Numbered from the stretch's first letter, positions 20,974 through 32,178 are shown. The stretch: DNA of 64,000 bases from Symbiodinium natans (GCA_905221605.1 CAJNDS010002102.1:193501-257500); one strand, 5' to 3'. The notes: generated from the letters alone by a model not told the origin. Numbers and translations are program-made.

Positions 20974-21111
20974 GGGAAAGCTGCCCTTGCGGTCGAGCTG
21001 CTTTTCGTGCCGCCGGCGCCGCTTGGCCGTGCGAGATGCCGTCGCCCGGCGAAACGCGGTGGTGCGGCCACGGCGGCCACGGCCGCAGGCGGCGAAGTGA
21101 CGAATAGGTGC
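20974..21111 (-). CDS. Unassigned basic exon
   Basis: Acceptor GCAGCGAG|GCACC, open frame ending TAKRRRRHEKQLDRKGSFP. Arg-rich, NLS-like. Its last 20 bp are duplicated beyond the adjoining telomeric array, where the same frame continues as RKGSFPNCWRPWFGYARL. Confidence 0.55.
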
Positions 21112-21430
21112 CTCGCTGCTTCTACGGCTTTAGGGCTTTATAGCTTCAGCTTTGAAGTTCCAAAATCCCAAATCCCGAATCCCTAAACCCTAAACCCTAA
21201 ACCCTCAACTCCCCCTAAACTAGCGGGTAAAGGGCGGTCATAAATGGCCCTCTCAGTTCTCCAGGACGACAGGCCCTGGCTAAAGTTTCAAAAAAAACTG
21301 CACACCAACTCCCTCCGCCACCTCCTACACCTTGGGATGTTCCCCTTATACTAACTGTCCTTAAAAAAGTTTAAGCTGTGCTTTTGCTCATTGGATTTAG
21401 GGTCCGAAACGCTAAACCCCCGCAACACCA

Positions 21431-21530
21431 GGTTGGGATGTTCCTCCGACTTATACTAGCAGTCCTGGAAAGGGATTATAGTAGGGAGTACTATAATCCT
21501 TACTAAGGACTGTGAGCATAAGAGGGAAGG
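21431..21530 (+). mobile_element. Family B MITE
   Basis: GGTTGGGATGTTCCTCCGAC left end, CTATAATCCTTACTAAGGAC interior, right end degenerate. A lone left end also lies at 21331-21375. Confidence 0.75.
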
Positions 21531-21699
21531 CCTTTGGGCACAAAACCGTTTTTTTAGAGTCCTTGGAGCCTTAAGGAAATACTAAACTGCCTACATGCTT
21601 TAGGATGGTTTTTGGGCTTTGGGGTTTGGAGTTTGGGGTTTCGGGTTTAGGGTCTAGGGTACGGGTTTCCAGTCGCCAAACCTTGAATCTTGCAACCTC

Positions 21700-21763
21700 G
21701 GTTTAGGGTTTAGGGTTTAGGGTTTAGGGTTTAGGGTTTAGGGTTTAGGGTTTAGGGTTTAGG
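21700..21763 (+). repeat. TTTAGGG array
   Basis: Nine units. The piece 21764-21860 next to it is open on the minus strand (for example RRDMANLAFSVAPRRLGS) but in several frames, so I leave it unassigned. Confidence 0.96.
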
Positions 21764-22753
21764 GCAACCTGGAGCAGGGTCTTTGGCAGGAACCGAGCCG
21801 CCGCGGGGCAACGCTGAAGGCCAGGTTCGCCATGTCGCGGCGAGATGAGCAACAGCCAAATAGTCCTAAAACACGAAACCCTAAACCCTAAACCCTAAAC
21901 CCTAAGCCCTAAACCCTAAACCCTTATCGTGCCCCTGCACTCGGCACAGCGTAGGATGCCCTACCATGAAGTGGTAAGAAGCAGAGTCATATATATATAT
22001 ATATATATATCACCAAGGCCTGCAACCCTGAAACCCTGAAACCCTAAACCCTAAACCCATACAGGTGGAAAGCCCCTACTGTTGAGATCGCTGAAACATC
22101 CAACAAGTAGGCTTGAGCTGGGGGTTTAAGGTTTAGGGTTTGGGGTGCTAAGCTAGCGGGGGCCACAGACCCTTCGCCCTCAGGGATTAAGGGCTTATGC
22201 GAGCTTCGGGTTGTCCGTTAAGCTTTAAGTTTTAGGGCTTCGGGTTTAGGGTTTAGGGTTTAGGGAAGGTGTAAGTCGGGTTCTCAGAAGGAAGCTCGAC
22301 ATGAGGAAGCAACAGGGACGGAGGGCCCATCTAGGGAGACCCCTAAACCCTAAACCCTAAACCCTAAACCGTGCAGGAGGCACTATGATCCTGGGAGGGA
22401 AGCATTGGTTGGGGGTTCAGTGGTTTAGGGTCAAGATGTAGGGTTTAGGGATTAGGGTTTAGGGTGTAGGGTTTAGGGTTTAGGGTTTAGGGTTAAGGGT
22501 TAAGGGTTTAGGGTTTAGGGTTCAGGGTTTAGGGTTTAGGGTTAGGGTCTAGGGTTTAGGGTGTCGGATGTCGGGTTTAGGGTTTAGGGTTCGGAGTTTA
22601 GGGTTCAGGGTTTAGATCCTCAACCCTAAACCCTAAACCCTAAACCCTAAACCGAAGGCCCTTAAGGAATCCTAGGCCCTAAGCCCTAAGCTCTATAAGC
22701 CCTAAACCCTAAACCCTAAACCCTAAACCCCAAACCCTAAACCCTAAACTCAC

Positions 22754-22851
22754 CCAAAAGTCAAGGCGCCCCAAGCCTGAGGGCACGGAGCTCGGGCGCT
22801 CCGCGCAGACGGCCACCCAAAAGTCGCAGACGCCGACCCGGGTGTTGGCGC
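22754..22851 (-). CDS. Unassigned exon
   Basis: Acceptor ACACAAAG|GCGCC, strong donor TTTTGG|GTGAGT. Open frame NTRVGVCDFWVAVCAERPSS then VPSGLGRLDFW; starts phase 1, ends phase 0. Family unknown. Confidence 0.7.
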
Positions 22852-22927
22852 CTTTGTGTTATTGTTGCGTTGTTTAGGGTTTAGGGTTTAGGGTTTAGGG
22901 TTTAGGGTTTAGGGTTTAGGGTTTAGG

Positions 22928-23440
22928 GCTTATTAGGGCTTAGTAGGGCTTAGTAGGGCTTAGTAGGGCTTAGTAGGGTTTAGTAGGGTTTAGTAGGGTT
23001 TAGTAGGGTTTAGTAGGGTTTAGTAGGGTTTAGTAGGGTTTAGTAGGGTTTAGTAGGGTTTAGTAGGGTTTAGTAGGGTTTAGTAGGGTTTAGTAGGGTT
23101 TAGTAGGGTTTAGGTTTAGTAGGGTTTAGTAGGGTTTAGTAGGGTTAGTAGGGTTTAGTAGGGTTTAGTAGGTTTAGGGTTTAGTAGGGTTTAGTAGGGT
23201 TTAGTAGGGTTTAGTAGGGTTTAGTAGGGTTTAGTAGGGTTTAGTAGGGGTTTTAGGGTTTAGTAGGGTTTAGTAGGGTTTAGTTTAGTAGGGTTTAGTA
23301 GGGTTTAGTCGGGTTTAGTAGGGTTTAGTAGGGTTTAGTAGGGTTTAGTAGGGTTTAGTAGGGTTTAGTAGGGTTTAGTAGGGTTTAGTAGGGTTTAGTA
23401 GGGTTTAGTAGGGTTTAGTAGGGTTTAGTAGGGTTTAGGG
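22928..23440 (+). repeat. TTTAGTAGGG array (10-bp variant)
   Basis: About 48 units of TTTAGTAGGG, starting from five GCTTAGTAGG units, with a few 7-bp TTTAGGG units mixed in. The most homogeneous non-canonical array here. Confidence 0.97.
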
Positions 23441-24114
23441 GTTTAGGGTTTAGGGTTTAGGGCTAAGGGCTAAGGGCTTAGGGCTTAGGGCTTAGGGCTT
23501 CGGGCTTCGGGCTTAGGGCTTAGGGCCAAAACCCCTCTCCTCCTGAATCCGAAACCCACTCGATTTACTCCCAAACCAAACAAATTATAATCTTAAATAA
23601 CCTAGAACCCTGAAGCCCTAAACACGAGAACCAGACCCCCCTCCACTCCCTCCCATCTGTCGACCCCAAACCCTATTTTGCCTACATTGTAATCCTCATC
23701 CCCTTCCCCTCCCCCCTCCAAACCCTATAGGCCTAAACCCTAAACCCTAAACCCTAAACCCTATACCCTATACCCTAAACCCTAAACCCTAAACTCTAAA
23801 CCCTCAACCCTAAACCCTAAACCCTAAACCTTAAACCCAAAAACCCAAAAACCCAAAAACCCAAGAACCTGGACTTTAGGGCTTCAGCCCTTCCCGCCCT
23901 CTAAATTACCCTCATTGCTCAAAGATTTCAGGAAATAGGGTTTAGGTTTTAGCTTTTAGGTTTTAGGGTTTAGATGTTAGGGTTTAGGGTTTAATTAGGG
24001 TGATTTTGTTCTTTGGATTTGGGGTTAAACGTCCGAAACCGCAAAACCCCCCAAAACGCCAAAACTTTAAGACCTTGGAGCCCTCCTCTACAAGGCAAAG
24101 CGTTTAGGTTGTAG

Positions 24115-24241
24115 GTTGGGATGTTCCCCTTATACTAGCAGTCCAAAATACGGATTTTAATAAGGGGGACGGGGGGGGGGGGGGCGGGGTACTTTATCCT
24201 ATCCCTATTCAGGACTGTTAGTATAAGGGGGAACATCCCAA
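24115..24241 (+). mobile_element. Family B MITE
   Basis: TTGGGATGTTCCCCTTATAC and GTATAAGGGGGAACATCCCA ends. A G-run has expanded inside. Confidence 0.9.
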
Positions 24242-24355
24242 GGTTTAGGAAGTTTAGGATAGAGGCTTGTGTAGCCCTAAACCCTAAACCCTAAACCCTA
24301 AACCCGAAACCCTAAACCCTAAACCCTAAACCCTAAACCCGCTAGTGTTTAGGGT

Positions 24356-24406
24356 TCAGGACAGCTTGGAAGATGGCCAACTCCTCGGGAGAGAAGGTCG
24401 CGCGTC
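24356..24406 (-). CDS. Possible exon
   Basis: Acceptor CTGGTGCAG|GACGCG, open frame RATFSPEELAIFQAVLN. The plus strand is also open through this piece. Confidence 0.45.
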   Translation of the reverse strand, partial: DARPSLPRSWPSSKLS

Positions 24407-24449
24407 CTGCACCAGAGGCGGGCCACGAACCGTCTGAGGCGCGGAGAGC

Positions 24450-24538
24450 TACCCCTAAACCCTAAACCCTAAACCCTAAACCCTAAACCCTAAACCCTAA
24501 ACCCTAAACCCTAAACCCTAAACCCTAAACCCTAAACC
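24450..24538 (-). repeat. CCCTAAA array
   Basis: Twelve perfect units. Confidence 0.97.
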
Positions 24539-25097
24539 CGGCAATTCAGGTTTATGGAGCTTAGGGCTGAGGGTTCCGCAAGTACCCGAAACCCGAAGCA
24601 CTGGAGTCACTGACTCGTCGTGAAGCTACTTGACGACTCGGGTGATTTTGTGGGGACCAGCCTTTTTGGAGACTTGGTGGCCCAAAAATATTCTCATGAA
24701 TCATAAGGGCACCCTTTTGCTGGGGCTACTAGGGTTTAGGGTTTAGAGTTAGGGTTCAGGGCTTAGGGTTTAGGGTTAACTTTCTGAGGGAGACTACCTA
24801 CGGTAGGAGACGTGGCTGGGCTTTCGGGGGTCTGCCTGCCTGCGGTTCAGGGTTTAGGGTTTAGGGCTTAGGGTCTAGGGTTTAGGGCTACTCCGATGGA
24901 TATCTGCAAGCACAGTCCCAGGTCTTTAGGGTTTAGGGCCTTGAGCTAGGGTTTGGGGCTTTGGGATTTAGGGCTTAGCCGTTAAGGGGTTAAGGGGTTC
25001 AGGGCCTTGGGCTCAGGGTTTAGGGGTTGCGGACAAGGGGGCATTGATGTGGCACGTGCATGCCCCTGCCTCCCTCAGAGACTGCAGTTGCCTTGAG

Positions 25098-25178
25098 TTA
25101 AACCCTAAACCCTAAACCCTAAACCCTAAACCCTAAACCCTAAACCCTAAACCCTAAACCCTAAACCCTAAACCCTAA
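25098..25178 (-). repeat. CCCTAAA array
   Basis: Eleven perfect units. Confidence 0.97.
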
Positions 25179-25383
25179 TGCACACCGGAAGTACATGACT
25201 AAGATTCCGTTTTTGAAGGGCAGGTGAGGCTAGCCCAGGTAGAGCTTCAAGGATCTTATCTTCGGATGCTCATGCAGAACTGGCTTCCCACTTACCCAGG
25301 CCTAGCCCGTTGGGCTTATTGGGTTTCGGGTTTAGGGTTTAGGGTTTAGGGTTTAGGGAGTTCGGGCTTCAATAAGAGCTCAC

Positions 25384-25469
25384 GGAGGCCGAAGCACCCA
25401 GGAGGGGGCGTCCTTGGCGCAAGGGTCTCTGCCACCTCCTCGGTGATGAAGGGCACGAGATGCCGCAGC
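25384..25469 (-). CDS. Unassigned exon
   Basis: Acceptor GCTCGAAG|GCTGCG, donor GCCTCC|GTGAGC. Open frame LRHLVPFITEEVAETLAPRT. The PFITEE run recalls anticodon-binding domains of class I tRNA synthetases, but one short motif is not enough to assign it. Confidence 0.5.
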
Positions 25470-25479
25470 CTTCGAGCGT

Positions 25480-25615
25480 GTAGGGTTTAAGGTTTAGGGT
25501 TTGGGGTTTAGGGTTTAGGGTTTAGGGTCTAGGGTTTAGGGTCTAGGGTTTAGGGTTTAGGGTTTAGGGTTTAGGGTTTAGGGTTTAGGGTTTAGGGTTT
25601 AGGGTTTAGGGTTCA
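25480..25615 (+). repeat. TTTAGGG array
   Basis: About 19 units including TCTAGGG variants. Confidence 0.95.
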
Positions 25616-26089
25616 GGTTTACGGTTTGGGCTTTAGGGTTTTTCCGGGTTTAGGGCTTAGGGCTCCAGAACCCGACAGCAAGAGCGCCTCAGGTGCGAGG
25701 GCCCCTCGTTGCACTCGCCCAACATATCAGCACTAGGGGCTTTAGGTGCGTTCAGCGAGCATCAGGGATTCAAGGCTTTCAGGGTGTACCTTGAAAGCCA
25801 GTAGACTATACTTCTGGGCTACAGTTTCCTATTTCGGGTGGGTAACAAGGCGTTTCAGGTACTTCCCTTAGAATCTTAGAACCATGTTTAAAACGAATAC
25901 TGTTAGTATTTCCTTAAACCCTATAACCCGATAACCCAAAACCGTAAACCCTAAACCCTAGACTCTAAACCCTAAACCCAACCCTATCTATGACCCCACA
26001 ACCCTAAAACATCCTATGACCCTAAACCCTAAACCCTAAACCCTCAACCCTAAACCCTAAACCCTGAACTCCCAGGTCCCAACTCCCAG

Positions 26090-26176
26090 GGCGCTGGCAG
26101 CTTCATGGATTCGCTATCCCGCGAGTTTGAGATGCGCGCTGCCTCGAGCTCCTTCAAGGCAGGGTCGGATGGAGGG
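26090..26176. CDS. Exon-like piece, strand ambiguous
   Basis: Minus: SDPALKELEAARISNSRDSE. Plus: after CTCCCAG|GGCG, GAGSFMDSLSREFEMRAASS. Both open. Between C and G arrays, the exon arrangement. Confidence 0.45.
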
Positions 26177-26659
26177 CTTAGGGCTTCGGGCTTAGGGTGT
26201 AGGGTTTGGGGTTTAGGGTTTAGGGTTTGGGGTTTAGGGTTTAGGGTTTAGGGCTTAGGGTCTAGGGTGTAGGGTTTAGGGTTTAGGGTTTAGGGTTTAG
26301 GGTTTAGGGTCTCGGGTTTAGTGCAGACTTCAACTCTGGGTTCGGGCTTTGGGTTGCTTGGAGGCGCATGAGTAGCTACATGAGTTAGGACTCATGAACT
26401 TGTTGGTGGAACCGATCACCCTACCTAGACCTTCGCAAGAGACTTCAAGAATTGCTCAAAAGTTCACTAGAAATCGCAAATTTGATGGCTTCTTTCTCAG
26501 AAACCCGAGCAAGAGGCCCTAGACCCTAAACCCCTAAACCCCACAAGAGAATCAGCATAGCATATCGTGATCCAGGTTTGAAGGTGCCCTGTGTGGTCCT
26601 TCCCTTTCTCCTCCGATTTGGCGCTGATGTGAAACTGATAGTACCTCAGCTAGCTTGTG

Positions 26660-26915
26660 TTCTTTGGGGTTTAGGGTTTAGGGTCGAAGACTGAGGGCTT
26701 GGGGTTTAGGGTTTAGGGTTTAGGGTTTAGGGTTTAGGGTTTAGGGTTTAGGGTTTAGGGTTTAGGGTTTAGGGTTTAGGGTTTAGGGTTTCTGGTTTAG
26801 GGTTTAGGGTTTAGGGTTTAGGGTTTAGGGTTTAGGGTTTAGGGTTTAGGGTTTAGGGTTTAGGGTTTAGGGTTTAGGGTTTAGGGTTTAGGGTTTAGGG
26901 TTTAGGGTTTGGGTT
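26660..26915 (+). repeat. TTTAGGG array
   Basis: About 35 near-perfect units. Piece 26320-26660 before it holds no gene I can support. Confidence 0.98.
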
Positions 26916-27114
26916 TAGGGTCAGAACTTAGAGCTTGGGCAATCTCAGGCGAGCAACTGCCGAGGGTTTAGAAAGGCTTGGAACACTGCTCTCAGGCGTG
27001 CGCGCCTCTGGTAAGAACCCAAAACCCTAAACCGTACACCCTAAGCCCGAAAACCTAAACCCTAAACCCTAAACCCTAAACTCGAAAACCCAAATCAACC
27101 ATCACCGTGCTTAC

Positions 27115-27204
27115 CACAACACGCGCCACCCCGGAGGCCCCGGCTGGAGCGCGTCGTTCTCCAGCATGGACAGGGACACCAGGAGGGGCGGGACAAGGTG
27201 CTGC
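27115..27204 (-). CDS. Unassigned exon
   Basis: Acceptor GTGCTGAG|GCAGC, strong donor TTGTG|GTAAGC. Open frame QHLVPPLLVSLSMLENDALQ then PGPPGWRVL. Family unknown. Confidence 0.7.
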
Positions 27205-27227
27205 CTCAGCACGTAGCCCTAAACACT

Positions 27228-27388
27228 AAACACTAAACCCTAAACCCTAAACCGTAAACCCTAAACCCTAAAACCTAAACCCTAAACCCTAAACCCTAAA
27301 CCCTAAACAATAAACCCTAAACCCTAAACCCTAAACCCTAAACCCTAAACCCTAAACCCTAAACCCTAAACCCTAAACCCTAAACCCA
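27228..27388 (-). repeat. CCCTAAA array
   Basis: About 23 units with one AAACAAT variant. Confidence 0.97.
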
Positions 27389-27505
27389 AGACATGAAGCC
27401 TCAGCCCCTGAAACCCCAAAAAAACCCTGAGCCCTAAAACCTTTAGACCCTATAGAGCCTAAGTCTAGGCAGAAACCCCGCACCCGAAGCCTCCACCCTA
27501 CACGC

Positions 27506-27640
27506 GGGTTTAGGGTTTAGGGTTTAGGGTTTAGGGTTTAGGGTTTAGGGTTTCGGGTTTAGGGTTTAGGGTTTAGGGTTTAGGGTTTAGGGTTTAGGGT
27601 TTAGGGTTTAGGGCATAGGGCTCAGGGTTTAGGGTTGCAG
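27506..27640 (+). repeat. TTTAGGG array
   Basis: About 18 units. The unique stretch 27650-28000 after it shows no gene I can support. Confidence 0.96.
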
Positions 27641-28295
27641 CATCTATCACATCTCAGACCACCCTGTATCTTTGTATCGACAATGTAAGCATTGACAATG
27701 CACCCTCATGTTTGACAATACATGTTTGGCTGTGTGTAACTGAAACAACCTATGATGCTGGATTTCTGTGACCTATTGTTTTTTCGTGGGCGCTCCAAGT
27801 CTCTTCACTCTTAAACCCCATCACTGAAGTCGCATTCTAACCTCAATCACTGAACCCCACACACTGCTTTCGGCTGGATCTAGTTGAGGGTTGAGGGGTT
27901 AGCGTTGAGGGATTGTGTGGGACTTGAATTACTGGTTCTTGGTCGGGAAGTTGGGAAATTGGTTGCTTCACCTAAGCCCTAAACCCTGAACCCTAACCCC
28001 TAAACCTTAAACCCCACAATCCCTAAGCCCTACCGTTTGAGGGAATGTATACGGTCCCTGACACCCTACTTCCCTACTAAGGACCAGTAGTTCAGGCAAA
28101 GGAAGTTTGCAAACACGTCATGGCTGCCATCTGAAAGCACTCTGGCCCCTCCTTTGGGCTCCCCAAGAACCTAAACCTAAACCCCATGTCTTGGGCTTAG
28201 GGTTTAGGGTTTAGGGTTTGGGGATTGGGGTCTGGGGTTTGGGGTTTGGGGTTTAGGGTTTAGAGTTTAGGGTTTAGGGTTTAGGGCTACAACAC

Positions 28296-28390
28296 CTGGG
28301 GCGCGAGCACGTGCGGCTCGAGCAGGCTCGTGCCGTGGGCTCCCTTGATGAGCTCCCTGGCCGCACGCGCAAGAGTGGTATGCGGGCCGG
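28296..28390 (-). CDS. Unassigned exon
   Basis: Donor GCCCCAG|GTGTTG, open frame GPHTTLARAARELIKGAHGT then SLLEPHVLAPQ. Alpha-helical, HEAT-like in feel only. Confidence 0.62.
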
Positions 28391-28480
28391 CTTCAAGGCC
28401 CTAAACCCCATAGGGTTTAGGGTTTAGGGCTTAGGGTTTAGGGTTTAGGGTTTAGGGTTTGGGGTTTAGGGTTTAGGGTT

Positions 28481-28620
28481 TAGGGTATATTCCGTCCCAG
28501 GGCAGGTGCAGGATTGAGGTGTCCCGGACAACCAAAACCGATGCTTGCTTTCGGATGAAGCCCCCCCATGAAGCGCCGGGGAAGCGCAGGATCTTGGGTT
28601 TGAGGTGGGCGCCGTCGCTC
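28481..28620 (-). CDS. Unassigned exon
   Basis: Acceptor AACCAG|GAGCG, long open frame SDGAHLKPKILRFPGASWGG then FIRKQASVLVVRDTSILHLP. Strongly protein-like. Family unknown. Confidence 0.65.
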
Positions 28621-28793
28621 CTGGTTTAGGGTTTAGGGTTTAGGGTTTGGGGTTTAGGGTTTAGGGTTTATTTAGGGTTAGGGTTTAGGGTTAGGGTTGC
28701 ATCACGCTCTGGTAGCTCTCAGTTCCTCCTGAGCATGCCGCTACTTGCGCGTGTGGAACACCGTCACGTGATCTACATCCAGGATGGCCTACC

Positions 28794-28920
28794 CTGCGTG
28801 CGCCTGGGCCTGCGCCCAAAGCGGCTGCGCGTCCGCAGGATTTGCGATGCCTTCAGCGCAAATCCACTCGTTGCTCATGAATTCGTCTCGTGGCTCCGGC
28901 TGCCGCAGTCTGGCTGTCAC
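28794..28920 (-). CDS. Possible exon
   Basis: Open frame ARLRQPEPRDEFMSNEWICA then EGIANPADAQPLWAQAQA, with a possible donor GCAGG|GTAGGCC. A plus-strand frame is also open. Family unknown. Confidence 0.5.
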
Positions 28921-29162
28921 CGCGCCCCCCCATTGAGGTGTCTAGGGATTTTCGGGTTTGGGGTTTAGGGCTCTGGGGGGTTAGGGTATGCTGGTTTGGA
29001 GTTTAGGGTTTAGGAGTTTCGGGTTTAGGGTTTTGGGTTTTGGGTTTTGAGTTTTGGGTTTTGAGTTTTGGGTGTTGGGTTTTGGGGGTTAGGGTATGCT
29101 GGTCGTTTCTCGCGTGGTTCCCTAAAGCCCTCAATCTGGCCTGCAAGCTTGTTGCAATGTCT

Positions 29163-29308
29163 TAGGTTTAGGGTTTAGGGTTTAGGGTTTAGGGTTTAGG
29201 GTTTAGGGTTTAGGGTTTAGGGTTTAGGGTTTAGGGTTTAGGGTTTAGGGTTTAGGGTTTAGGGTTTAGGGTTTAGGGTTTAGGGTTTAGGGTTTAGGGT
29301 TTAGGGTT
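29163..29308 (+). repeat. TTTAGGG array
   Basis: About 21 perfect units. Confidence 0.98.
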
Positions 29309-29718
29309 CCCGCCTGAACCCGAAGCCCGACACTAAACCCATAATCCTGAAACCCTAAATCGAAAAGACTCTGTTTCTCAGAGGCTTGAGAGGTTGAATG
29401 AAAAGGGCAGGCTTTTTTTGGGCCTTTGAATTTCGGTCTGGGTCATTGTTATAATCCAGTGCCGTCAATTACGACTACTACCACGATGACTAGGACTCTT
29501 ACTATTGCTAGCACCAGTACAAGTACTACTACGATTGTTACGCCCTTTGCATCATTCCTTTTGTTCTTCCGATCATTCCTGTTCCTCTTCAATTCAAAGT
29601 TTCCTAACGGTCAGATTACGGATATCACCCAACCACCCTCAACCGTCAACCCTGAATCCTCAACCCTCAACCCTCAACCCTCAACGCCTTACATCATGGG
29701 TAGACCATGCCTCATCAC

Positions 29719-29752
29719 CTCGAAGCAGACGGGCTGGGCGTGCTTGTACCGC
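29719..29752 (-). CDS. Unassigned short exon
   Basis: Acceptor TGCCTCAG|GCGG, donor TTCGAG|GTGATG. 34 bp encoding RYKHAQPVCFE. Both splice sites are good. Confidence 0.55.
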
Positions 29753-30217
29753 CTGAGGCACGGCTTCACGGATTTAGGGTTTAGGGTTCAGGGTTTAGGG
29801 TTTAGGGTTTAGGGTTTAGGGTTGAGGGTTGAGGGTTGAGGGTTTAGGTTTGAGGTTCAGGCCCTGCCGGAGGGCTCCGGGATTTCTTCGGCTTGCGAAC
29901 CTGAAGGTGCCCGACCCCGACACGCATGGACTGAGGGTTACAGGGGCCCTAACACCCCCGTCGAAACCGTAAACCTAAACCCTAAACTCCAAACCTCTCC
30001 TTCGAACATAAAAACCATATGTAATATGTATATATATATACATACATACATACATATATATATATATATGTGTGTGTATAAGACCCCTGACTCGAAAGCC
30101 ATCTGAGCAACAACCTCGATATGGCACTGTATACCCTTAATCAAGTCATTCCTGGGCATTGCGCAAGACTTCGTGGGCGTTGTACAAACATTCGTGGGCA
30201 TCGTGTGGGCACTGTGC

Positions 30218-30302
30218 AAAACCCTAAACCCTAAACCCTAAACCCTAAACCCTAAACCCTAAACCCTAAACCCTAAACCCTAAACCCTAAACCCTAAACC
30301 TC
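30218..30302 (-). repeat. CCCTAAA array
   Basis: Twelve perfect units. A second run of about ten lies at 30408-30475. Confidence 0.97.
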
Positions 30303-30516
30303 GCGGGCATTGTGCAAACATTCGTGGGCACCCTGGGCCTCCTGGGCCTTGGGCTTTAGCCTTTAGGGACTACTGGGCCTCCCTAAATCCTAAACCCTAA
30401 ACCCAGAAGCCCTAAACCCTAAACCCCTAAACCCTAAACCCTAAACCCTAAACCCTAAACCCTAAACCCTAAACCCCCAAACCCCCAAACCAGCCCCTAA
30501 AAGACTGGAGCTAAGC

Positions 30517-30577
30517 CGTGCGGCTCGCAGAAGCGCAAGAGGAGGGGCACAATCTCGGCCATGGCGATCTCCACGTC
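30517..30577 (-). CDS. Unassigned exon
   Basis: Acceptor CTTCTTTAG|GACGTG, possible GC donor CACG|GCTTAG. Open frame DVEIAMAEIVPLLLRFCEPH. The acceptor and exon start were duplicated upstream together with a telomeric insert. Confidence 0.62.
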
Positions 30578-30587
30578 CTAAAGAAGC

Positions 30588-30627
30588 AGGGTTTATGGTT
30601 TAGGGTTTAGGGTTGAGGGTTGAGGGT
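30588..30627 (+). repeat. Short telomeric insert with 22-bp direct repeats
   Basis: About 40 bp of TTTAGGG/TTGAGGG units bracketed by GATCTCCACGTCCTAAAGAAGC copies at 30566-30587 and 30628-30649. Confidence 0.92.
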
Positions 30628-30970
30628 GATCTCCACGTCCTAAAGAAGCCCTAACTTTGTAACTTTGCGTTTTGGGGCTCAGGGGTTTTGAGGTTTTGGG
30701 GTCTTGGTGGGGTTTTGGTGAGGTTTTGGTGGGGTTTTGGTGGGGTTTTGGTGAGTTTGGTGGGGTTTCGGGGTTTTGGGGTTATAGGGTTTCAGGGTTG
30801 ATTGTTTTACCCTAAACCTTAAACCCGAAACCCTCAACCCGAAGCTCTAAACCCTGAACGGGGTTCGCACGGGCCTTCCGCGGAGTCACCTTGACGTCGC
30901 AAAGCCTGGCAAGGCAAAACAGGATCAACTCCAACCCCCTGGAGCCGAAGACTGAGGTTTAGAGTTTACT

Positions 30971-31068
30971 AGTTCATGGTTGGGATAGTATTAAATTTTT
31001 AAAGTTATATTCCTTATTGGGTTTAAGTACCCTTAAAATTCTAAAATGTTACCCAACTATGACAAAGT
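30971..31068 (+). mobile_element. Family G element
   Basis: TCATGGTTGGGATAGTATTA ... AAATGTTACCCAACTATGAC matches 11563-11661. The two ends form an imperfect inverted repeat. Confidence 0.75.
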
Positions 31069-31699
31069 TTAGGGTTTAGGGCTCAGGGTTCAGGGTTTAG
31101 GGTGTAGGGTTTAGATTCATGCGTTTGCTGCTGGGTTGAGTGCTGGATGCAAGAAATGCATCTTCGACCCCTCCGAGACCCTACGCCTCAAACGTGAACC
31201 TTAAACCTTACAGCCTTAACGTGAATAGCCCTAAACCCTAAACCTTAAACCCTAAACCCTAAACCCTGAACCCTGAACCTTAAAGCCCGAAGGGCCTCAG
31301 CGTCAAATTTCGCATCATGCGCACAAGTGGCTTGACCTGGCGCAGTGCAAATGCTGCGGTTTAAGTAGCCCAGTAACCATCTTAGAATCAGGGTACCCTT
31401 TGAAGGGTTGGTTACTTTATAAGGGAACCTTGAACCAAACAAAAAGGGCAAAGGTTCCACTGTTCTACCAAGTGAATCCTAAAAAAACAAAGCCCTGGAC
31501 CCCTGAACTGATTCAAAGGGACCCCGAATTTCGTGTCACCATGCTCTAAACCAGGAAGTGGTGGGCACTAGCTTCGAAACTTGAGGGTTTGGGGTTGGGG
31601 TATAAGGAGGGCTTGACATCGGATCCCCCGCGCTCTAACAAAACTCGATGACGGAGCACCACGGCTTGAATCTGCTGCTCCATGTCCTCAGCTGTAGGA

Positions 31700-32078
31700 G
31701 CCTAACCCTAAACCCTATGAACCCTATGAACCCGATAAACCCTACAAACCCTATAAACCCTATAAACCCCATAAAACCCTACAAACCCTATACACCCTAT
31801 AAACCCTACAAACCCTACAAACCCTATAAACCCTATAAACCCTATAAACCCTATATACCCTATAAACCCTATAAACCCTATAAACCCTATAAACCCTATA
31901 AAACCCTACAAACCCTACAAACCCTACAAACCCTATAAACCCTATAAACCCTATAAACCCTGTAAACCCTATAAACCCTATAAACCCTATAAACCCTACA
32001 AAACCTATAAACCCTGTGAACCCGATAACCCTGTAAACCCTGCAAACCCGATAAACCCTGTAAACCCTGCAAACCCTA
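31700..32078 (+). repeat. CCCTATAAA / CCCTACAAA array
   Basis: About 40 nine-base units, a homogenised derivative of CCCTAAA. The repetitive ORFs on both strands here are artefacts. Confidence 0.95.
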
Positions 32079-32178
32079 AGGGGGGATTTGGGCTCACTGC
32101 CGTGCTCGAAAGCGATGGCCCGAATTGTCATTGTTTGCTGCAAGAACTGTCTGTAGGAGAATCGAATCAAAGGCTATG

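Noticed and set aside
25384-25469. Class I tRNA synthetase exon from the PFITEE motif
   Set aside because: A single six-residue motif; no second motif in neighbouring exons.
31648-32170. Repetitive ORFs on both strands
   Set aside because: They are readings of the CCCTATAAA array, nine bases per unit.
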